Below are positions 1-9,189 of a stretch of 64,000 bases of DNA, one piece after another. Location of the stretch: the NCBI GenBank assembly GCA_001939145.1, contig LSRX01000712.1, positions 224,645 through 288,644 of the forward strand. The letters run 5' to 3'. Below the pieces are notes generated by a model. The model worked only from the letters and a program-made list of their open reading frames with translations. It was not told where the DNA came from and did not search any database. Source of the DNA: Symbiodinium microadriaticum. Taxonomy: Eukaryota; Sar; Dinophyceae; Suessiales; Symbiodiniaceae. Positions within the stretch are counted from its first letter, which is position 1. The number at the start of each line of letters is the position of its first letter. Made by a program: the position numbers and the translations under genes.

Positions 1-154
1 TGGGATATTTTGAAATTTCCCTTATTGTGTAAATATAGAGGCCTCATTGCGGAAAAAAATGGGGACTGTTGAAATCGATCCGTAGTATGAAGGGAAAACT
101 AAGTAGCCTAGTTGCAATATCATCATAACAGCCTGAGAACCCTTAGGACCAATC

Positions 155-313
155 ATGGCATCCTCGAAAACTCACCACCAAAGTCGTAGAAAGCCAGGAC
201 AACGAACACCAAAACCCCAAAAGTTTGAGAAAGTTGAGGCCGGAAGAACCGGTCAGAGCAGCCCCTCACAGTCCCTCGTCTATCATTTTCCCAAAACTCG
301 ATGCTTAGAATGA
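155..313 (+). CDS. Small basic ORF, 52 aa, hypothetical
   Basis: An ATG at 155 opens a 52-codon frame closed by TGA at 311-313. The product begins MASSKTHHQSRRKPGQRTPK and is rich in Lys, Arg, Ser and Pro with no hydrophobic segment, so it would be soluble and possibly nucleic-acid binding; that is inference from composition only. The stretch contains none of the telomere-like repeat that surrounds it. It could equally be a first exon running into an intron. No family recognised. Confidence 0.4.
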   Translation: MASSKTHHQSRRKPGQRTPKPQKFEKVEAGRTGQSSPSQSLVYHFPKTRCLE

Positions 314-359
314 AGGCCCCCTGCATTCCTGCGGCCCCTGTCTTCCCAAAATCCCCGCA

Positions 360-494
360 ACATTTTCCAAACCCTAAACCTTAACCCCTAAACCCTAAAC
401 CCAACCCAAACCTTAAGGACGAAATGAACCCTAAAAGGGTTTAGGGTCATAGTATAAGGTATAGGCCCCTACTTATAAGGTGGTCCCCAAGGAA
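360..494. repeat. Telomere-like block and MITE-F fragment
   Basis: CCCTAAA-type units at 360-415 run into a shortened copy of family F (GACGAAATGAACCC core at 419-432, GGTCCCC end near 485). Family F normally has about 100 bp, with ends reading ACCTTAGGGAC and a palindromic centre ATGAACCCTAAAAGGG. Confidence 0.7.
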
Positions 495-546
495 GAAGGT
501 AATGGGGTCTTAGCCTTGGACCCCACCCCATCCCCAAACCGTAAAC

Positions 547-672
547 CCGAAGCCCTCAAGCTTTGATACTTCGGAGGCAGGCACCATTCCCCTTCTATCG
601 GACGCTATTGGTGGAGGCCTGGGATGGGTTGTTAGGCTTCAGGGCTGTAGGGTGTTCAACCGGGTTCTATAA
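547..672 (+). CDS. Candidate exon or terminal ORF
   Basis: The frame starting at 547 is open to TAA at 670-672 and includes PLLSDAIGGGLGWVVRLQGC. A second frame over the same bases is also open and includes FYRTLLVEAWDGLLGF, so the island is probably coding but the frame is uncertain. The sequence is unique, unlike the repeats on both sides. No ATG is near the start, so it would have to be an internal or last exon. Confidence 0.3.
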   Translation, partial: PKPSSFDTSEAGTIPLLSDAIGGGLGWVVRLQGCRVFNRVL

Positions 673-857
673 TGCGTTCCGATAAGGGTTCTAGATTCTA
701 GAAGCTTTCTATAGGGAGCTTAGGGTTTCGAGGTTAGGCTCACGGGTTTTTGGGCTTTAGGCTTTGGGATACTCGAGGGCTTTGCAACGGAGCTCCGCGA
801 GTGGCTGACCCAAACTCCTTCTCGGGTTCAGGACAGAGCCCGAATAGAACCGTTACT

Positions 858-968
858 AGGTTTCCCAGTAGGACCCTTTTGCCCTTTTTCTTTTTTGGGC
901 TCCCTTATTCAAACCGAAGAGTAGGAACAAGGGCACCCTTATTTCTAAGGGGCTACAGCGGAAACCTA
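858..968 (+). mobile_element. MITE-E copy
   Basis: About 110 bp with inverted ends GGTTTCCCAGTAGGAC and GGGGCTACxGxAAACC, and a second inverted pair inside (CCCTTTTGCCC and GGGCACCC). Other copies lie at 8155, 11405, 21481 and 62070. No coding capacity. Nested inverted ends and multiple diverged copies fit a non-autonomous DNA transposon. Confidence 0.75.
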
Positions 969-1138
969 GGTTATAAAACCTCCTGGTAAACCCTTGTAAA
1001 ACACATTACAAACCCCATAAGAACCTTGGTAGAACCAGAAAACAAAAAAAACGACACCCAAAAAACCCTAAACCCTAAACCCTAAACCCAGAAAAAAAAA
1101 GAAAAGACGCCCAGAGTTCTAGCCCAAACAGCTCAAAG

Positions 1139-1225
1139 GCCCACGTCCGACAGCCCCTTGCAAAGGTCACCCGGCGCTACACGTTCATCAACCACACCCA
1201 GCGGACTGGGCCCGACGTTGTCTGA
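1139..1225 (+). CDS. Candidate exon between opposite telomere-like blocks
   Basis: The frame reads AHVRQPLAKVTRRYTFINHT and reaches TGA at 1223-1225; a preceding CAAAG at 1134-1138 could be the acceptor. CCCTAAA units lie upstream (1063-1090) and TTTAGGG units downstream (1236-1340). Another frame is also open, so confidence is limited. Confidence 0.35.
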   Translation, partial: AHVRQPLAKVTRRYTFINHTQRTGPDVV

Positions 1226-1235
1226 AGATCCCACG

Positions 1236-1580
1236 TTGAGGGTTTAGGGGTTGAGGGTTCAGGGGTTCAGGGGCTTAGGGTTTAGGGTTTAGGGGTTGAG
1301 GGTTTAGAGGTTTGGGGTTTAGGGGTTTAGGGTCATTTTCAGGAAATCTTTCGGTTTATGTTGTGGTGAGTTTGGAGCCCTTATAGTACCAAACTCGGAA
1401 GGAGTCGGCTTCGATGTTTTGAGCAGAATCGGTGACCCCAATTTTTTGATTTTACCCTCAACCCTAAACTTTAACCCTCAAACCCAAGTATGATCCTAAC
1501 CTCTAAACCCCTAAACCCTAAAAGTTTGAATGCTCAACCCTAAACCGTAAGCCCTAAATTCTAAATCCTAAACCTAAATA
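1236..1580. repeat. Telomere-like blocks, orientation switch
   Basis: TTTAGGG-type units fill 1236-1335 and CCCTAAA-type units fill 1452-1580. The unique 115 bp between them shows no convincing frame. Confidence 0.8.
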
Positions 1581-1665
1581 AGATCCATCTTCAAACCTTC
1601 TGGCCCGCTATCTTTGCCCTGATTACCATGGCCCCGCCAGGATCTTAAGTTCTTCTCGTGCTCTG

Positions 1666-1697
1666 TAGCTGTGTGTGTGTGTGTGTGCGTGTGTGTT
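1666..1697 (+). repeat. (GT)n microsatellite
   Basis: About 15 GT dinucleotides with one CG interruption. Confidence 0.95.
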
Positions 1698-1760
1698 TTG
1701 ATGACTGGCGCCTGTTGGTAGATGGCTATGGTGGCCAACTGAATTGGCACAACATTTCAG

Positions 1761-2000
1761 TCGTCTCCAGCTCATTCTGCGGCATCATGGCTGCAAGCAG
1801 TGCGTCTTCTTCGACGAGCTTGCGTCTCAGCTTCCGGGTTTGACTCGGTGAGTGGTTGGTGCAGGTTGAACTATTTTCATCAGGTGCCAGGGCTACTGCA
1901 GCCCAAGATGATCCACAGTGAAGGTGTGCCGGAAGTGCTGGGAGGAAGACGTCTCCCAAAGGCCAGACAAAGCCAGCCTGCGTCTCCAAAGGCCTCATAG
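1761..2000 (+). CDS. Two-exon gene fragment with CxxC motif
   Basis: Exon one (1761-1847) follows the acceptor AACATTTCAG and reads RLQLILRHHGCKQCVFFDEL, ending at a canonical GTGAGT donor at 1848. A 71-bp intron would end at CCACAG (1918). The phases then join (CG|T) into EGVPEVLGGRRLPKARQSQP and a TAG at 1998-2000. The HGCKQC segment resembles half of a zinc-binding site. An alternative frame of exon two reads KVCRKCWEEDVSQRPDKA, a second CxxC, so a two-knuckle zinc finger is possible with another splice choice. Confidence 0.45.
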   Translation, partial: SSPAHSAASWLQAVRLLRRACVSASGFDSVSGWCRLNYFHQVPGLLQPKMIHSEGVPEVLGGRRLPKARQSQPASPKAS

Positions 2001-2455
2001 GATTATAGGGTTTAGACTCTAGGGTTCTGGGATTAGGATTGTAGGGTTTAGGGCAGTTTAGGGTTTAGGGATTAGGATTATAGGATTTAGGGTTTATGGG
2101 TTATAGGGTTTAGGGATTAGGGTTATGGAGTTTAGGGTGTAGGGATTAGGATTATGGAGTTTAAGGTTCAGGCATTAGGATTATGGGGTGTAGGGTTTAG
2201 GGATTAGGATTATTGAGTTTGGGGTTTAGAGATTAGGATTATAGAGTTGAGGGATTAGGGAATTAGGATTATTCAGTTTAGGGTTTAGGGATTAGGATTA
2301 AAGAGTTTAGGGTTTAGAGATTAGGATTATAGAGTTTAGGGTTTAGTAGTTAGAGATTAGGATTATAGGGTTTAGGGATTAGGATTATAGCGGTTTAGGG
2401 ATTAGGATTATGGGGTTTAGGGTTCAGAGAATAGGATTATAGGCTTCAGGGTCTT
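2001..2455 (+). repeat. Long degenerate telomere-like array with higher-order unit
   Basis: Units of TTTAGGG alternate with GATTAGGATTATA, giving a higher-order period of about 30-35 bp. This is the longest such tract near the left end. It is too degenerate to be an active chromosome end and contains stops in every frame. Confidence 0.85.
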
Positions 2456-2865
2456 ACCTGTGGAATAATCTACTTTGAACCCATTGGTCGCTTTGTATTT
2501 ATATGTCTTAGTGGATGTTGGCGTCGCCGGCCACCATGAGCCCGCCAAGACCCCACCGAAGACGTATTCAACCCAGTCAAGCCTGCATAAACGTATAACA
2601 CCGCAAAATCTGATACAAGCTTACCAAACCCTCATACAGCCCTGCAACACCTCGTAAAGCCTGAAAGCAGCCCGATAAAACCTTCTCAAGCTTAAAGCGC
2701 TTCGCTTGACAACCTGTGTAAGCCCAACAAACCCCTACGTATGGCACCTATAAGTCCCTTTTACAAGCCTACAACTCTAATGCGTCCCGATCAAACTTCA
2801 TACAGCCTTCCATTGTCAACAGCCCTTCTGAAACCCCAACTCTATATACAACCCTGTATTAGTAC

Positions 2866-2989
2866 AGCCAAGCTGAGTGTTTTGACTGCATTGCACTGTA
2901 TGTTGTTGCGGTCAGCAAGGCTACAGGATAGGCTTGAAGAACAGATGGTTAAGGAAAACAAGTACCCGGATGCCTTTCCTGCCCAGGTG
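2866..2989 (+). CDS. Candidate exon upstream of the 3-4.4 kb gene
   Basis: A frame different from that of the next gene segment reads LLRSARLQDRLEEQMVKENK and continues to a GTGAGC donor at 2990. If spliced to the AG at 3053-3054 (65-bp intron), phase is kept and the downstream frame continues with PDAGPATSIHTEPPPS. A short charged helix is likely. The splice is inferred from phase only. Confidence 0.4.
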
Positions 2990-3003
2990 GTGAGCAAAGC
3001 AAA

Positions 3004-4454
3004 TTGTCATTCCTCGACATTCTACATGCTACCACCAGAACACCTTTTGAAGAGCCAGATGCTGGCCCAGCCACTTCCATACACACAGAGCCACCACCAA
3101 GCTTCGTGGACCTGGTGGACGAGTGTGAACATCCTCCAGGTTGCGAATGGGATTGTGACTTCATCCACATGCAAATCTCTTCTGGATGTATCCCCATCCT
3201 GTCGAAGTACTGGACTCTAGGAGGTGGGGCATCACGGATAAAGGGCCTGCAAGGGCTTGAGCTCTCCTCAGATCCCTTTGTTCTGAGAATCAAGCCTGTG
3301 CTAGAAAGAGGCCAGGCTGAGGTGGATTGGCTGGCAAATTTTGGCAAGAGATTGTGCCTGCAACTTGCAAGCAGTGGTGAAACGGGACACCCAGTACTCA
3401 TCCCCGCCGAAGGACCAAATGCATCAGTGGCTTTGTCAACGAACCAGAAGATGGTGGATGCAGATCATCTGAGGACTTGCATTTTGGAATTGGTGGAGGA
3501 AGAGGACATGCAGCTCCACATCTACAAGTATGGCATGAAGATCCCTGCACAACGTTTCTTTGAGAGGGACTTGCTTGCATGCTTTGAGCAAATGCAACAG
3601 GACCTTGGCTGCAGGAAGGCCACCAACTTCTGGAACCAAAAGCAGATCGACTACGGCACACAAGGGAGAATCAACAACAAGCCAGTTCTTGTCTTCCCCA
3701 TGGGAACTTTACATGAGATTCCCTGGGTGCGAAGATATGGCATCTTCAACCACAGTCTGCTCGGGAAGGCTGGGCAAGGATTTGGAGGCTTGCAAATTTT
3801 TGGGAAAATGCAACTCGGGTTGAATTGCCAGAAAGTCACCATCTATCCTGGCCCCTGGGTTCATTACTCCAAGGCAATCGGTATGCCTTTGCAGCCACCT
3901 GCAAACAGCACCAACAGATGGTTCACCGGACAGTTGGCCAAGTTCCAGGCTCTCTTGGACCACCTCTACAACACCGAAGCCAATTTGGGCGGCATCAGGG
4001 TTGAAATGAGGTTTGGCATTGGAGCCCAGCAGCCTCAGACATGGCAGGAGGTGGTTGAAGAGCTGGAAGAGAAATTTGAGTCCATCATTGAACATGTGTG
4101 GGTCAAAGAAGTATCTCTTGAGGAGCTTTTCAGCCAGCTTCATGAAGTGCTGCAAATGCCCAGGACTCTGGCTTGTTTTCCTGCCCGAGGGATGCCATTG
4201 AGATGGCAGCTCCATCATACAAATGGTGTGATTGGGCCAGGTTGTCCCAGAACTTTGGCATCGCCTGCCCTTGGACTCACAAGAGTGCCTACAAAAGGGA
4301 AGTGGCTGGAGCAGCATGGGGCCCTCAAGGTGAGCATGAAAATTTGGACAGGCGACCCGGGCCAGTGCTCTGGCAATTCAACCCGACTCTTCCCGACAAC
4401 AGGGCTATCATTCAGCTCACAACAGCAGGTGCAGCAGCAGGACCCTTAGGGTAA
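3004..4454 (+). CDS. Large hypothetical gene, one frameshift near 4150
   Basis: This is the largest repeat-free coding block in the window. Frame one runs from about 2953 to past 4150 and includes PPPSFVDLVDECEHPPGCEW, LRTCILELVEEEDMQLHIYK and GTLHEIPWVRRYGIFNHSLL. Near 4146-4170 the natural continuation shifts to the third frame, which reads SYKWCDWARLSQNFGIACPW and ends at TAA 4452-4454 after an Ala/Gly tail. The intact product would be about 490 residues: globular, no signal peptide or membrane helix, with a coiled-coil-like stretch around VVEELEEKFESIIEHVW. The frame change could be a one-base indel, a small intron or an assembly error. No family recognised; a transposon-borne protein is possible. 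Confidence 0.6.
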
Positions 4455-4529
4455 GGACCTGCTACCTGCACCCTGTATTAACCTTACGTATGATGAGACC
4501 ATATAAGACCTTACAGAGCTCGACATGAT

Positions 4530-4690
4530 CAAACCCTAAACCCTGAACCGGAACCTTGCTAAACCCTGAACCCTAAAAACCCTAAAACCCTAACACCCTG
4601 AACGACCCTAAACCGTAAACCCTAAACCTACTAAACCCTGAACCCTAAAGCCCTAACGCCCTAAAGCCCTAAACGAACCCTCCAGCTGCA
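4530..4690 (-). repeat. Telomere-like block (CCCTAAA orientation)
   Basis: Degenerate CCCTAAA and CCCTGAA units begin 76 bp after the stop of the 3-4.4 kb gene. Confidence 0.8.
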
Positions 4691-4892
4691 ACCTCCCCCA
4701 ACTCGTGCAGGACCCTCTTCGTCTTCGACGGCACTAAGACCTTGGTGGCCCGGCTAAGGGCTTCCCCTAGGTAAGGACCCGAAACCCTACCTGGACCCTA
4801 GGGAACCTATACCTTGTTAGGGCTCCTTATTATGAGTTCTTTATGTAAGTCTCTAGAAAAGGTAGGTTATTTGGGGTTAAGGTAAACCCTAC

Positions 4893-4997
4893 CTCTAGTC
4901 TCCATTGTAGTTCCTTTTTCTGGTTTAACTAATTCCAGATCAGGGATCCTAAAAGGTAACCCCAAAAAGGAACTATACTACAGTGGAGACTATAGGT
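4893..4997 (+). mobile_element. MITE-H copy
   Basis: Inverted ends CTAGTCTCCATTGTAGTTCC and GGAACTATACTACAGTGGAG enclose a second inverted pair. Relatives lie at 28321, 31470 and 35573. Confidence 0.75.
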
Positions 4998-5437
4998 AAA
5001 CCCTATACATTCTAAGCCGTGGTCCAAAGTGCCCAAGACTTCTTTGTTCTATATAGGGCTTCTCAAGGCTTCGTTTTCGGGTTTATAAGGGTTTCTCAAA
5101 GGAGGGTTGTTTGGAGGTTCTGTATTAGGGTATCCCAAAAGGGGGTCCTAATGTATAGAACTGCGCATTGATAAACTTTGTTTTTGCAGTTTGCATAAGG
5201 TTGCAAATGTGGGTTCCTAACAGTTTTTGAAGTCTTCAAAGTGTTCGGTAGGCATAGGGGCGAGATGCAAACCAGGGGGTGGTCCACGCATTGCAGGGCT
5301 CAGGGTTTGCGGGTTGAGCGAATGTAGCGGCCTGAACAAGTACCAATAGTACGGCTGATGGCATCGATGTTCTGCTGCCACCCCTCCCTTCCACAACCTG
5401 ACGCGTAATCTTGTTCTCAAACAGGTCTCACTAAGGC

Positions 5438-5575
5438 ATGCCTCCGAATGGACGAAATCCTGCATCACGCATCTGCCTCATGAGCATTGATGATGGAGGG
5501 GATCGGGAAGTGATCCGGTCAACATGTCAAGCTCTTGAAACTGTGGGTGATGCAGGACTTGTCCACCCGCCATAA
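5438..5575 (+). CDS. Short ORF, 45 aa, possible first exon
   Basis: The ATG at 5438 is preceded in frame by a TAA. The product begins MPPNGRNPASRICLMSIDDG and continues with DREVIRSTCQALETVGDAG to TAA at 5573-5575. The residue mix is typical of a folded protein. An acceptor-like CTCAAACAG ends just upstream (5424), so it might instead belong to an internal exon. Confidence 0.45.
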   Translation: MPPNGRNPASRICLMSIDDGGDREVIRSTCQALETVGDAGLVHPP

Positions 5576-5640
5576 GTCTTTTCTGTAGCCATACTCGAAG
5601 ACTTATACCTTGAAGCCGTCCGCAGGGTTCATGCAGCTCC

Positions 5641-5692
5641 TTATTCATATACGTATATACATATATACATGTATACACATGTGTTTTCTTCA
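5641..5692. repeat. (TATACA)n-type microsatellite
   Basis: Alternating purine-pyrimidine ATACGTATACATATATACATG.. tract of about 50 bp. Confidence 0.85.
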
Positions 5693-5904
5693 CACACACT
5701 GCATAAGTGGGCCTGGAACAGGTTCCTTCGCAAGTGAGCACATGGATCCTGAAGAGTTCAAAAGCCCTCCAGACCCCAAATCCCGGTCAGCCCTGAACCT
5801 TACACTAAAGGTCAAAGTACTTGATAATCATATACTTTCCAAAATATTCACCCAGAAGAACTACTATCCACAAGCCAAGTACCTAATGATTAGGTCCTTT
5901 GGAC

Positions 5905-6018
5905 CCTGAGGGTTAGAGCCTTAAACCCTGTACCTGAAACCCGAAACCCTAAACCCCAAACCCCCAAACCCTATATTAAATCGGTTCAGCCTGAGGGTTA
6001 GAGCCCTAAACCCTGTAC
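5905..6018. repeat. Telomere-like insert between 29-bp direct repeats
   Basis: The sequence starting CCTGAGGGTTAGAGCC occurs at 5905-5933 and again, with one mismatch, at 5990-6018. Between the copies lie CCCTAAA-type units and a short unique tail. Confidence 0.8.
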
Positions 6019-6092
6019 ATTTTTTAATATAGGGCGCCTCAAGAGTTCCAATTTCAATGCTGCAGGTTCCTAATTTTCACTTGCACCGATCT

Positions 6093-6195
6093 ATGGGTAG
6101 CTTTCTAAAATTAGGTCCCCTTTTGGGTACTTTTTATCAGGGTGCCGTACTCTAATGGGGACCTAAAAAGGCGCCTTAATTTAGAGAACTACCCA
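6093..6195 (+). mobile_element. MITE-P copy
   Basis: Family P has 100-110 bp, inverted ends TGGGTAGTTCTCTAAATTAG and its complement, and a core reading GGGTGCCGTACT. In this copy the left end is TGGGTAGCTTTCTAAAATTA. About a dozen copies occur in the window in both orientations. Confidence 0.8.
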
Positions 6196-6470
6196 GATAA
6201 GGAAATCACCGGTTTTAGGTTCAGGGGAGGGGGAGGCTATGAACAAAAAGCCTAAACCCCTTAAAAACCCTAAAGACATCTACGCAACCCGCTGAGAAGC
6301 CGGGAACTACAGCCCTCATCAAACTCTTGCGGAGAGACCCCGAAGCCCTTTACTCGAGAAGACCTGACGCCCTGGACCTGTGTAGGAACCCCTAAACCCT
6401 AAACCCTACCTGGACCCTAAAGAACCTATACTTTTTTAGGGTTGCTTTTTTCGAATTCTTTATACAAACC

Positions 6471-6500
6471 NNNNNNNNNNNNNNNNNNNNNNNNNNNNNN
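6471..6500. other. Assembly gap (30 N)
   Basis: Thirty undetermined bases. The flanks are parts of a repeat also seen near 4840, so the gap is probably a repeat-driven join. Confidence 0.95.
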
Positions 6501-6584
6501 CCCTTAAAAAGGTAGGTTATTTGGGGTTAAGGTAAACCTTAAACCCCTAAACCTCCAAACCGGCTTCTTGTATAAGGCAACTTT

Positions 6585-6673
6585 TACCCTAAGGCCCAAA
6601 ATAGCCCCAACCCTATATAGTATGGTCTTTGGGCCCAAAAGCCTCAGAACATGGGTCCTTAGAGCCTTAGGGT
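6585..6673 (+). mobile_element. MITE-D copy
   Basis: Family D: about 95 bp, ends TACCCTAAGGCTC and GAGCCTTAGGGTA, core GGTCTTTGGGCCCAAAAGCC. It is the most numerous family here (about 14 copies). TACCC..GGGTA ends mean that flanking G residues would make a GT..AG boundary pair. Confidence 0.8.
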
Positions 6674-6829
6674 TAGGGTTCCTTAGATCGAAAATGAAAC
6701 CAACTATTGTGAATCTGCCAGTAGAACAAATGCGGGTTTCCGAAGCTAGAACCCTAAACCCCAAAAGCCCCTGAACCCTAAAAGCCCTAAACCCTAAAAA
6801 CCCTGAAAACCCTGCACCCTAAACCCTAA

Positions 6830-6937
6830 GGACTTAGAGCCTTAGGCTACAGAAACTGGGGAAAGTCCGAGGAGCTTCCGAAAGACGAGCCGAAAGCCTA
6901 CGAGCCCTCGCATCCGGGTCCTGCGGAGAGTCCCTGA
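6830..6937 (+). CDS. Candidate exon between opposite telomere-like blocks
   Basis: After an in-frame TAA the frame reads LGYRNWGKSEELPKDEPKAY, then EPSHPGPAESP, to TGA at 6935-6937. Hydrophilic and charged. CCCTAAA units precede it and TTTAGGG units (6953-7005) follow it. Confidence 0.4.
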   Translation, partial: GLRALGYRNWGKSEELPKDEPKAYEPSHPGPAESP

Positions 6938-7099
6938 GCCATTTAATTTTGGGGTTTAGGGGTTTAGGGGTTTAGGGTTTAGGGTTATAGGGTTTAGGGA
7001 TGAATGAGGGCAGTTCTCTAAATAAACTCCCTAAACCACTAATCCCTAAACCCCAAACCCCCCAAAAGGGGGGCTTTTCTTAAAGGGTATGGTGAGTGC

Positions 7100-7204
7100 T
7101 ACGGTTGATGATATAAATCCTGCATGACCCAGAAAAAGGAACATACCATAATTCCCATAGTTTAGGGTCCTTAAGGTAATGCAGGATTTATATCATCAAC
7201 AGTA
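7100..7204 (+). mobile_element. MITE-B copy, nearly intact
   Basis: Family B: 105 bp, ends TACGGTTGATGATATAAATC and GATTTATATCATCAACAGTA, with inner inverted pairs (TGCATTACC / GGTAATGCA). This is a reference copy. A TTTAGGG motif lies near its centre. Confidence 0.85.
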
Positions 7205-7371
7205 TGGGGTTTAGGGTTATAGGGTTTAGGGATTTAGCATGGGGTTTGGGGTTTAGGGTTATAGGGTTTAGGGATTTAATATAGGGCAGGGTTTGGGGTT
7301 TAGGGTATAGGATATGGTTTAGGGAATTCATTCTCAACAGTTCCCTCTGTTATTCCTGGGGCTTTCTTGTC

Positions 7372-7432
7372 ATAACTAAAGTAGAATATACACCCAAAAG
7401 CCCATTCTGATTATTAGTTAAGGCCCCTACCT
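7372..7432. mobile_element. MITE-G right-end fragment
   Basis: Right part of family G (CTGATTATTAGTTAAGGCCCCTACC). Full copies begin GTAGGGGCCTTAATAATTAG. Confidence 0.6.
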
Positions 7433-7701
7433 TGGAGTTTCGGCTTTCGGGATTAGGGCTGAGGGTTTAGGCGCTACAACAGGCTACTGCATGGGTTCTG
7501 GAGTCCACCTCAGGTCCTGCGTTTATGAAAGGCTCCTATTTTGAAAGAGGCGCGCCTGAGTTGATTATTTTCTCGTTAGTATTGGACGTTTTTGGGTGGG
7601 TTTATGGAGGTTGAAAGGGGCTTTGGGGTTTCTTTATTCCGGTTGTATGAGGTTGACTCATTGACAGGGCTTACTGGTGTTTGTGTCGTTGTTCGTTTTA
7701 G

Positions 7702-7814
7702 AAGTCCTGGCTAAGGAACAAAGCGCTGCAAATGCACTTGCCCACAGAGAGTCCAAGCACCGAAGAAGGGAAGATGCCTTTGGAACAACGTGGTCCAGAA
7801 TTAAACGGACCTAA
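7702..7814 (+). CDS. Candidate terminal exon
   Basis: The pyrimidine-rich acceptor GTTCGTTTTAG is followed by a frame reading VLAKEQSAANALAHRESKHR and RREDAFGTTWSRIKRT. The stop TAA at 7812-7814 is supplied by the first CTAAACC unit of the following telomere-like block. Strongly basic and helical. No family recognised. Confidence 0.5.
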
Positions 7815-8154
7815 ACCCTAAACCTGAAAGCCCTAAAGGCCCTAAACCACACACACACACACACGAAAACTGTTTGTGCGAATGGAGCACGCGCAAAGAT
7901 GCCGAAGCCTAAAACCTTAGTTGAGCCATCTGAAACCTAAAACACGCTAAACCCTGAACCCAAAACCCCAAAACCCCTAAACCCTAAACCCGAATCCCAA
8001 GGCCTTCCTTCCTGAAGCCCCCAACACCCCTCAGCCTCAACACTCCGAAAGGTGCTGAAATCTCAAGTCCGGGAACCCCAACGGGTGCTAAACAATTTTT
8101 GAAGCCCCCCCCCCCTCTCTCCGCCACACGGTTCAGGGTTTAGGGTTTGGGGTG

Positions 8155-8264
8155 AGGTTTCTCAGTCGGACCCTTTTGCCCTTTTCTTTCTTGGGGTTCC
8201 CTTAATAAACCAAATAGTCGGAAACGGGCACCCTTGTTTCTAATGGGCTACCGACAAACCAAGG
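8155..8264 (+). mobile_element. MITE-E copy
   Basis: Ends GAGGTTTCTCAGTCGGAC and GGGCTACCGACAAACC. More diverged than the copy at 858. Confidence 0.7.
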
Positions 8265-8324
8265 TTAAGATCCTTGTAGAGCCCTAAACCGTGCAGCCTT
8301 GAAAGAATCTGAGCCACAGCCAGG

Positions 8325-8522
8325 TGGCTAGTTCTCTAAAGACCCCATAAAGGAGTGTGCCCTGTTAGGTCCCCAATATAGCTCGGCACCCTCATAAAAA
8401 AGGACCCTGAAAGGGATCCTAAACCCTAAACCATCGAAAAGAGGACCTTAAAAAGGGACCCTAAGCCCTAAACCCTCGAAAAACAAGGACCCCTTTAAAG
8501 GGGACAGTAACTTAGAGAAGAA
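8325..8522. mobile_element. MITE-P copy expanded by telomere-like units
   Basis: Left end CTAGTTCTCTAAAGACCCC and right end GTAACTTAGAGAAG frame an element twice the usual length. The inner AAAAAGGACCCT segment is present about three times, separated by CCTAAACCCTCG-type units. Confidence 0.65.
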
Positions 8523-8532
8523 AGAAACCCAG

Positions 8533-8620
8533 GTTTCTGCTTTGACATCAGCGGCACCAACGCCCTGAGCTTCTCCGCTGGCTTTCGTCTAACGCAGCTC
8601 CTGGACTTCGAGGCTCCCGC
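8533..8620 (+). CDS. Candidate exon
   Basis: Following the acceptor AAACCCAG the frame reads FCFDISGTNALSFSAGFRLT and QLLDFEAPAF. The natural end is near a run of T at 8620; no clear donor is seen. Confidence 0.4.
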
Positions 8621-8639
8621 TTTTTTTAAACCCCTAATT

Positions 8640-8935
8640 TTAGGAGGCCATAGGGGTATAGGGGCGTTATGTAGGGTTTAGGGTTTAGGGGCTTTATAGG
8701 ACTTAACTTAGGGTTTAGGGGCTTCAGGGTTTGGGGTTTAGGGGCTTTAGGGTTTAGGGTTTAGGGGCTTTAGGGCTTTTAGTTTTTAGGGGCTTTTGAG
8801 GGTTTAGCGTCTAAGGGCTTTAGGGGCTGGGGTTTAGGGCACTCCAAACCCTACTTTTACAGAGACCCATAAGCCCTGAACCCGAAGCCTTGAACCCTAA
8901 GCCCTGTAAGCCCTAACCCTGCATCCTAAACCCTA
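8640..8935. repeat. Telomere-like array
   Basis: TTTAGGGGCTTTAGGG units at 8670-8840, switching to CCCTAA-type units at 8850-8935. Confidence 0.85.
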
Positions 8936-9189
8936 AACAGTAGAACAGGCGTGGGAATAGAAATTTTCAAGGGTTGTATGAGGAGATTTGCGGCATTTTG
9001 CGATATTTTGTAGTTTCATCTTCGCGGCAAAGCGGCTACTTGCTGCATTGGCCTGTCGCATTGCGCAGTAGGCTTTATCATCAGAACCTAGAAAAAAGAA
9101 GGTTAGGCCGGTTTAAGGTAGCACTCGCTTTACCCTAAGCCCCTATAAACCCAAATCCCTTGACTCAATCCCTTGCTCCCTGCCTCGAA

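Noticed and set aside
2949-4317. Minus-strand ORFs of 63-202 codons over the 3-4.4 kb gene
   Set aside because: The plus frame is longer and more protein-like; these are antisense shadows.
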